Below, one piece after another: positions 60,898 through 64,000 of a stretch of DNA of 64,000 nucleotides; position 1 is the first letter of the stretch, and every line of letters begins with the position of its first letter. This stretch comes from Schizochytrium sp. CCTCC M209059. Lineage: Eukaryota; Sar; Bigyra; Thraustochytrida; Thraustochytriidae. Location of the stretch: positions 186,001 through 250,000 of the forward strand of contig KN805416.1 of the NCBI GenBank assembly GCA_000818945.1, in the 5' to 3' direction. A program made the translations under genes and the position numbers. Under the pieces are notes generated by a model. It saw nothing but the letters and a program-made list of their open reading frames with translations, made no database searches and had not been told where the DNA came from.

Positions 60898-62218
60898 TGC
60901 GTTCGATAAGTGTCGCCAGTTCTTTCCGTGAAAGTCGATGCCACGACCACGACTGTCTCGGAAAAGTAGTCGAAAATCTCAAGTGCACACAGGATCAAAA
61001 TAAAGTTCGTTGACCAGCTTAAGTGATGCGCTCCATGGGTATCGCACGACAGTGCAACAATGCGCGACAACAATTTCCTAGCAATAACGCTAGCAGCAAA
61101 CAGCAGCGAAAGCATTCGTCGGCTTTTCTCTCTCTCACCGCTTCGTCTTTCAATCGATATCTATCCCGGCCTTCACTTGCACCCGCGGTGCACCTATTCA
61201 GTCTTCCTATCAAGAACATGTATACAAAGACACATTGTTTTCGATTTTTTTATGCGATTTTCCGAGCGTGCGATGGCCGCCCTGACGACCGTACGGAATT
61301 TGCTGACCGGTGCTGAAACAACTTGGGCCCGATCCCAACCACACGAATGAGTCATGCTTGACATGTTCATGCCGCGTCGGCGTGAATAACGATGCTTCAC
61401 AATTCAGGTACTCGGCAGCTTGGGCGCATCTCGATTGGCCCCAGCACAGGTAGCATCCGGATGAGATCTACTTTCTCTCAAGGGAAAGATGCATTTCTCA
61501 ATGCAGACACCAGCGACCAAAAAGTGAAATCCAGCGAAAAAGCGGTTACGGTGCTGGAGCAGGACCTGCCAATGAAGACGATTTTGGGCAGGATCTGCAG
61601 GTCAATACAACTTGAGCAGATTCTGAGCAAGAGCACTTTCAAGCAGAACCTGATGTAAACGACAGTGACGACGACTTGAGCAGACAGGACCTGCTTTGGG
61701 TATATAATGGCCTTTTGCACGTGTGATATGATTCACTGCAGGTCAATACAACTTGAGCCAGATTCTGAGGAATTTTAAGCAGATGCTGATGTAAAGGCCA
61801 GTGACGACGACTTGAGTAGACAGAACCTGGTTTGGGGTTATACTGGCCTTTCGCACATGTGATGTGATTCCCGAAGTGCCTATTATTTCCACTCTGGTAG
61901 AGTCAATTGTGTTCGTACGTAAAACCATCTCACAATCAGTCACTCTCAGCAAATTTCATTTGTATGAGCAACAGCCTTCATCTTCATGCGCAATTTTTGA
62001 CGTGCGAGCGTGCTTGCGCCAGCGTCCGGGAGCTGAGAAGAGACGTCCAAGAGCTTTCTATCAATCGCAGATCACGATTCCGGAGCCAATCGTTGAAGAA
62101 GCCTTCAAGTTGACGCTGGAGCCGGTGGTGGGAAGAAACTTACTCTATCTCGAGGGAAAAGTGCATGTATACAGAGTCTCAAGGACGGACACCATTGCGT
62201 TCGTTGGTAACGCTTCTA
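60898..62218. other. Intergenic region with tandem repeat, 1.3 kb
   Basis: A frame at 61392-61658 (ATG) and an ATG-less frame at 61864-62226 (…ITIPEPIVEEAFKLTLEPVV) have moderate coding character and might be exons of one gene, but I cannot find a supported splice. A 141-bp imperfect tandem repeat lies between them. Confidence 0.4.
61598..61875. repeat. Imperfect 141-bp tandem repeat
   Basis: Copies begin with CAGGTCAATACAACTTGAGC at 61598 and again at 61739, and end with GTGATATGATTC or GTGATGTGATTC. They share CAGTGACGACGACTTGAG. The first copy has a TATATAATGGCC stretch where the second has TTATACTGGCC. Divergence (small indels and substitutions) shows an older event than the 157-bp duplication. 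Confidence 0.88.
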
Positions 62219-62689
62219 TCATTTGACGCTCCACATTGACATGAATACTTGAATCTCCCCCATTTGAGAGCTCGAGCGAGGTGCATCGGTGGCAGGTGTT
62301 TCCGAGGCAGGTGTGGATGATACTTTACAATTTGTAGACGACGTTGCAGACGGTGCGCGTCGACGCATTGGGTCGTATCGTCTTCTTGCTCCTTTTCGGC
62401 TGCGTTGAGCTTTGCCTGATGCTTTTGCAGGCCTTTCGTCTTCAGCCTCGACCAGAGCCCCTGCAACCTCGAGTGCTTTAGAGGTTGCAAAGCCTTTCGG
62501 CAAACTCCCAGGCTGAAGAAACAGCGGGCAGAGCTCTTCTTCGTCTTCGTCTTCTTCTACTTCTACTTCGTCGCCGTCCCCGTTCTTGCCCTTGCCCTTT
62601 CCCTTTTCCAGTGGCTGCGGCTGCTTGTTCTCCAGGTTGCGCGCTTTGCGTCGGTTGCGCACCTCGTTGTCGTCGGAGGCCAGCATCAT
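62219..62689 (-). CDS. Small charged hypothetical protein
   Basis: From the ATG at 62689 the frame gives 156 residues: MMLASDDNEVRNRRKARNLE, then KGKGKGKNGDGDEVEVEEDE with a longer acidic run, a hydrophobic LCPLFLQPGSLPKGFATSKA, and a basic SRKGARRRYDPMRRRAPSAT segment, ending SSSQMGEIQVFMSMWSVK. Alternating acidic and basic blocks are typical of nucleolar or chromatin-associated proteins. The frame continues upstream only through non-ATG codons to 62710. No family was recognised. The first 25 residues and LCPLFLQPGSLPKGF are the only parts that look conserved. Confidence 0.5.
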   Translation of the reverse strand: MMLASDDNEVRNRRKARNLENKQPQPLEKGKGKGKNGDGDEVEVEEDEDEEELCPLFLQPGSLPKGFATSKALEVAGALVEAEDERPAKASGKAQRSRKGARRRYDPMRRRAPSATSSTNCKVSSTPASETPATDAPRSSSQMGEIQVFMSMWSVK

Positions 62690-63645
62690 GCACCTCTGCC
62701 GCCAAGGCAATGTTTTGCGCCTAGCAACACGGAGAGGGGGGGGGGGGGGATCTGGCCTCTGTGTCGCAGTCTACTGAAAGGACCAAACACGATACGAGCA
62801 ACCACCAATGGCAATGTTTGGATGCTTTTGACATGGAGTCTTCGTTTATCAACCATCAGTCTGTGCATAGATGCGAACAATCATCTGACGACAGAACGAC
62901 ATGATACGACGACACGTCAATGGAACGGAGCAGCTGAGCTTTTACATCTCCTTTTCTTCAGAGGCTAGCTGCAATATTGTGCTCATGGCTGCTGCAGCTG
63001 ATTTCGAGTGCTCCCCACTGGCCTTCAAGTTGGCAATGACTGCCACATCGTTGTCATTCTCTCCCCAAAGGCGAAGCTCGCAGTCGAGAGTACGTATACG
63101 TACGTGTGTCTTCTTCTGACAATCTTGCGCAGCTAGGCCTAGGCTAATGTACTTTCGCTGGTCGTTATTATTGGTCACCCTCATTCATCCTCCTCTCTGA
63201 TCATGTTCAGGCTTTGAATCTTCGCGGCACGCATGCGATTGGCTGTGGTTATCGTCATCGTCAAGCCTGCCAATCAGCCAGGTGCAGGTGCAGGTGTACG
63301 TATACATACGACTCGCCAGTGATCAAGCCCGCGATACCGGAAATGCTGTAGAAATAGGCCTAGCTAGCTACGTACTAGCTAGCTAGCTAGCTGCCTTTTC
63401 TCAGCTGATAGTACCAAGCCGGCCGGCGGTTCCAAGGTGAACGAGCCAGCGCACGCACGCATACGCGCGGGGGTGGGCGAACGGTAGACGCCGAGTTCGC
63501 GACCGCAGCTGCTTCGGAGCGTCGCAACGCGGCGCGCGAGAGACGCATACGGCAGCCCCTGCAGGGAGAGAGAGAGGTGTTGAGTGAGTGAGTGAGAGAG
63601 CGAGCGAGCGAGCGAGCGAGTCTCGGCGCGCAGGACCGCTTCGAG
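62690..63645. other. Divergent promoter region upstream of PP2C gene
   Basis: This contains a G14-type run (62735-62749), two TAGGCCTA palindromes, CTAGCTAGCTAG tetramers (63361-63392), GTGA units (63579-63592) and five GAGC units (63598-63620) shortly before the ATG. Confidence 0.55.
63134..63362. promoter_or_regulatory. Two TAGGCCTA palindromes upstream of PP2C gene
   Basis: The perfect octamers are at 63134-63141 (within CTAGGCCTAGG) and 63355-63362 (running into CTAGCTAGC), 510 and 290 nt upstream of the PP2C start. Confidence 0.4.
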
Positions 63646-64000
63646 ATGGGGGGCAAAACCAGCAAGCAGAGCGCGGAGACCGCAAGCGCAGCGACGGCGA
63701 CGACGGAGGACGAGGAAGAGGTCGTCTCCTCGTCAAAGTCGAACCTGAGACCATGGGGTGAGGTCCTCGATCGAGGCCTGGGCGTGGCTATGAAACAAGG
63801 TTCCTCTTACTTTGACCTGAACGACGCGGTCTCAAGCGACAGCAACAGCTCCACGAGATGCTACTTTTCGTGCATTGTGCAGGGTTTTCGCAAAGACCAG
63901 GATCGCTTTGTTTGCATCCCGGAGCTTCTTGAGGAACCACAAGTGGTGTTTTGCGGCATCTTTGACGGTCATGGCGCCGATGGCGATCTTGTCGCCGAAT
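63646..64000 (+). CDS. PP2C (PPM-type) protein phosphatase, N-terminal part
   Basis: The ATG at 63646 opens a frame that runs off the right edge after 118 codons. It begins MGGKTSKQSAETASAATATT, which fits N-myristoylation (Gly2, Ser6). A low-complexity acidic linker is followed by the first PPM motifs: a YFSCIVQGF-type strand and, at the end, VVFCGIFDGHGADGDLVAE, the canonical DGHG metal-binding motif. PPM enzymes are Mg/Mn-dependent Ser/Thr phosphatases. The catalytic core continues beyond the window. The start follows GAGC repeats by about 25 nt, as for ubiquilin. Confidence 0.92.
   Translation, partial: MGGKTSKQSAETASAATATTEDEEEVVSSSKSNLRPWGEVLDRGLGVAMKQGSSYFDLNDAVSSDSNSSTRCYFSCIVQGFRKDQDRFVCIPELLEEPQVVFCGIFDGHGADGDLVAE

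Noticed and set aside
61864..62226. Plus-strand 120-codon gene
   Set aside because: The frame starts with GTG and contains no ATG at all; at best an exon, with no supported splice.

Overview
The window looks like nuclear DNA from a gene-dense, GC-rich protist. The evidence is single long reading frames with few, short GT-AG introns (79-111 nt where both borders are clear). There are also eukaryote-only families (ubiquilin, eL28, kinesin, BBS1, folylpolyglutamate synthase) and many microsatellites between genes. A mitochondrial S18 precursor and ciliary genes (BBS1, a BBS6/BBS10-type chaperonin, a KIF12-like kinesin) indicate a flagellated cell. A thraustochytrid-like stramenopile is my best guess, but this is inference from gene style and not a database result.

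Layout. Left edge to 12 kb: a partial unknown gene, mitoribosomal bS18m, a large serine-rich membrane protein with a hidden first exon, a voltage-gated K+ channel of the cyclic-nucleotide-domain type, and a KIF12-like kinesin with a polyglutamine tract. 12-24 kb: a coiled-coil protein with repeated TQT/AQT motifs, a low-complexity protein whose end overlaps it tail-to-tail, ubiquilin, a METTL13-type methyltransferase, an SGLT-type symporter (one intron) and a TLC-domain protein (one intron). 24-34 kb: a coiled-coil protein of unknown role, ribosomal eL28, BBS1, and a PP1-like phosphatase behind a fresh 157-bp tandem duplication. 34-45 kb: folylpolyglutamate synthase, a secreted acid-lipase-like hydrolase, a 1467-residue C2/PH membrane protein, and a small MGN-start protein. 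45-56 kb: a gene-poor stretch with an AT-rich island, a dual-acylation-candidate protein (MGC start), a WW-domain protein, about 530 bp of perfect (TTTC)n, an adrenodoxin-type ferredoxin, and a BBS chaperonin. A tiny twin-CX9C gene overlaps the chaperonin by ATGA. A sequence gap follows. 56-64 kb: a SulP transporter, an orphan 7-TM protein, a small charged protein, and the start of a PP2C phosphatase at the right edge.

Functional themes. BBS1 and the BBS-type chaperonin would act together in BBSome assembly and ciliary trafficking. bS18m, ferredoxin and the CX9C protein serve mitochondria. The genes are mostly in divergent or convergent pairs with compact shared intergenic regions. Recurrent leader motifs (GAGC repeats, the TAGGCCTA palindrome) hint at a shared promoter grammar. 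No rRNA, tRNA, CRISPR array or intact mobile element was recognised.
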